Positions 62,585-64,000 of a DNA stretch of 64,000 nucleotides are shown here, piece by piece. This DNA is from VXNF01 sp965116465. GTDB lineage: Bacteria; Actinomycetota; Acidimicrobiia; Acidimicrobiales; CATQHL01. The notes under the pieces were generated by a model. The model searched no databases. It was not told the DNA's origin and saw nothing but the letters and a program-made list of their open reading frames with translations. Every line of letters starts with the position of its first letter. Position 1 is the first letter of the stretch. Location of the stretch: NCBI GenBank assembly GCA_965116465.1, contig OZ220687.1, positions 2,728,001-2,792,000 on the forward strand, in the 5' to 3' direction. A program made the position numbers and the translations under genes.

Positions 62585-64000
62585 CTAGTTAGTGGCCTCC
62601 CGGTCCCAGGTGGTTGGGGTGATGCCGTGGGCGCGGAGTTCGACCTTGCGGACCTTCTCGGTGGGGGTCTTGGGGAGGCTCTCGACGACCTCGACGTAGC
62701 GGGGGAGCATGAAGCGGGGGAGGCGGGGGGACAGGAAGCCGATCAGGTCCGCCGGCTCGATGCTTCCCCCGGGGCGGGGCACGACCACGATCTTGACCTC
62801 GTCCTCGCCCCACTCGGAGGGCACGGCGATGGCGGCCGACTCCAGCACGCCCGGATGCTCGTTGACCACCACCTCCACCTCGGCTGAGGAGATGTTCTCG
62901 CCGCGCCGGCGGATGGTGTCCTTGATGCGGTCCAGGAAGTAGTAATTGCCGTCGGCGTCGTAGCGGAAGGCGTCGCCGGTGTGGAGCCAGAGGTTGCGCC
63001 ACGCCGCCGTGGTCGCCTCCGGCATGTCGAGGTACCCGGCCATGAGCGTCCACGGCTCATCGGCCCGCACGATCAGCTCGCCGACCCTGCCGGGCCCCAC
63101 GTCCTCGTCGTCGGAGTCCACGACGCGCACCTCGTAGCCGGGGCGCACCCTGCCGCAGCTCTCCAGATCCGCCAGCGTCCAACCATCGGAATGGAGGGGG
63201 ACGCTGATCTCGGTCATGTTGAAGGCGGTGGAGACGCGCACGCCGAATCGTTCCTTGAACTCCTCGAGTTCGGGAATGAGCGGGACCATCACCACGGTGT
63301 GCAGCGGAGTGTCGGCATCGTCGGGGCGCCGGGGTTGGCGGTTAATGAAGTTGGCCATCGCCCCCAGCAGCAGGGTCGTGGTGCAGCGATAGCGACCGAT
63401 GTCGTCCCAGAACGCCGAGGTGTTGAACGAGGGCCGCATGACGACGCGGCCGCCCACCAGCGCGAACGTGTAGACGGGGCCCTTGCCGCTGATGTGGAAC
63501 AGCGGGAACGGCATGTAGTAGGCGTCGTCGGCGCCGAAGTCGCCCGTGAAGATGGAGGTGGATGCCGTGGCGTGGAGTTGCGCCCACGGCACCAGCACGC
63601 CCTTGGAGGGGCCGGTCGTCCCCGACGTGTACATGACCGTGGCGATGTCGGCGGGGCCGGGGCCATCCAGGTCGGTAGCGGGCGCCGCGGCGGCCAGGAA
63701 GTCGCTCCGCCCGATCACCCGGAACGGCAGATCGCTCGTCACGTCGTCACGGTCGCAGACGACGACCGCCTCCAGTTGTGTGAGTCCCCCGGCGACGTCG
63801 CCGAGGCGCTCCAGGTAGTCAGCGGCGGTCACCAGCAACTTCGAGCGGGAGTGCTCCAGCAGGTAGTGGAGCATCCGGCCCACGTAACCGGTGTTGACGG
63901 GCACCTCCCAGGCGCGCAGCCACGAGAGCCCCAGCCAGGCGCTCACGGCATCGATGCCCGTCGGCAGCATCACCGCCACGCGGTCGCCGGGCTCGATGTC
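62585..64000 (-). CDS. AMP-dependent acyl-CoA ligase, 3' part
   Basis: The frame is open to the right edge (first visible residues DIEPGDRVAVML), so the N-terminus is outside the window. About 471 residues are seen. Adenylate-forming motifs are MYTSGTTGPSKGVLVP (P-loop), FNMTEIS, LHTGDAFRYDADGNYYFLDRIKD and the C-terminal lysine in LPKTPTEKVRKVEL. The RRGENISSAEVE hinge is intact. It most resembles crotonobetaine/carnitine-CoA ligase-type enzymes; the acid is unknown. Confidence 0.88.
   Translation of the reverse strand, partial: DIEPGDRVAVMLPTGIDAVSAWLGLSWLRAWEVPVNTGYVGRMLHYLLEHSRSKLLVTAADYLERLGDVAGGLTQLEAVVVCDRDDVTSDLPFRVIGRSDFLAAAAPATDLDGPGPADIATVMYTSGTTGPSKGVLVPWAQLHATASTSIFTGDFGADDAYYMPFPLFHISGKGPVYTFALVGGRVVMRPSFNTSAFWDDIGRYRCTTTLLLGAMANFINRQPRRPDDADTPLHTVVMVPLIPELEEFKERFGVRVSTAFNMTEISVPLHSDGWTLADLESCGRVRPGYEVRVVDSDDEDVGPGRVGELIVRADEPWTLMAGYLDMPEATTAAWRNLWLHTGDAFRYDADGNYYFLDRIKDTIRRRGENISSAEVEVVVNEHPGVLESAAIAVPSEWGEDEVKIVVVPRPGGSIEPADLIGFLSPRLPRFMLPRYVEVVESLPKTPTEKVRKVELRAHGITPTTWDREATN

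Overview
The window is high-GC DNA with dense genes, short overlaps (ATGA), many GTG/TTG starts, and a recurring TANNNT box exactly 6 nt before several start codons (leaderless transcripts). Together with the gene families this suggests an uncultured actinobacterium, possibly of the class Acidimicrobiia; this is inference from style and gene content, since no rRNA or tRNA is present.

Layout. 1-8.8 kb: catabolic genes (F420-type oxidoreductase end, SDR, VOC protein, a 2-oxoacid dehydrogenase E1 pair with a lone lipoyl domain, two MFS permeases, a vanadium-haloperoxidase-like secreted protein). 8.8-14 kb: D-aminoacylase, D-Tyr-tRNA deacylase dtd, a DUF4143 ATPase and two back-to-back toxin-antitoxin pairs. 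14-29.3 kb: a complete type I-G (formerly I-U) CRISPR-Cas locus, csb1-csb2-cas3-cas8/csb3-cas4-cas1-cas2, then an array that I count as 79 identical 37-nt repeats plus one degenerate terminal repeat and further decayed relics. 29.4-30.6 kb: a third toxin-antitoxin pair and a small membrane/coiled-coil protein. 30.9-43.1 kb: housekeeping and nucleobase metabolism (SDR, purine nucleoside phosphorylase with phosphohexo/pentomutase, ABC-F ATPase, and a nucleoside-type ABC importer bracketed by two amidohydrolases, one TrzN-like). 43.3-48.7 kb: a two-gene ATPase/nuclease module, a DUF4143 AAA ATPase overlapping a 1384-residue NACHT-like NTPase with a C-terminal PD-(D/E)XK motif; this is the best candidate for an undescribed defence system. 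48.8-56 kb: third MFS paralogue, xanthine-dehydrogenase-type large subunit, a 55-residue membrane microprotein, KstD-like flavoprotein, MmgE/PrpD protein. 56.1-59.8 kb: a broken restriction-modification cassette (Eco57I-like methylase, truncated BsuBI/PstI-type endonuclease, convergent gene with a HEPN-like motif) sitting between two copies of a mmgE/prpD-HAD gene junction. 60-64 kb: HAD dehalogenase, an antitoxin with a RES toxin interrupted by an in-frame TGA, and an acyl-CoA ligase running off the right edge.

How it works together. The window alternates metabolic operons with defence islands. The CRISPR spacers carry their own history: one near-duplicate spacer pair differing by one base, and two pairs of spacers that overlap on opposite strands of the same target, so some invaders were sampled repeatedly. 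Several defence genes are broken (endonuclease, HEPN-like gene, RES toxin), whereas the cas operon and the NACHT module look intact.
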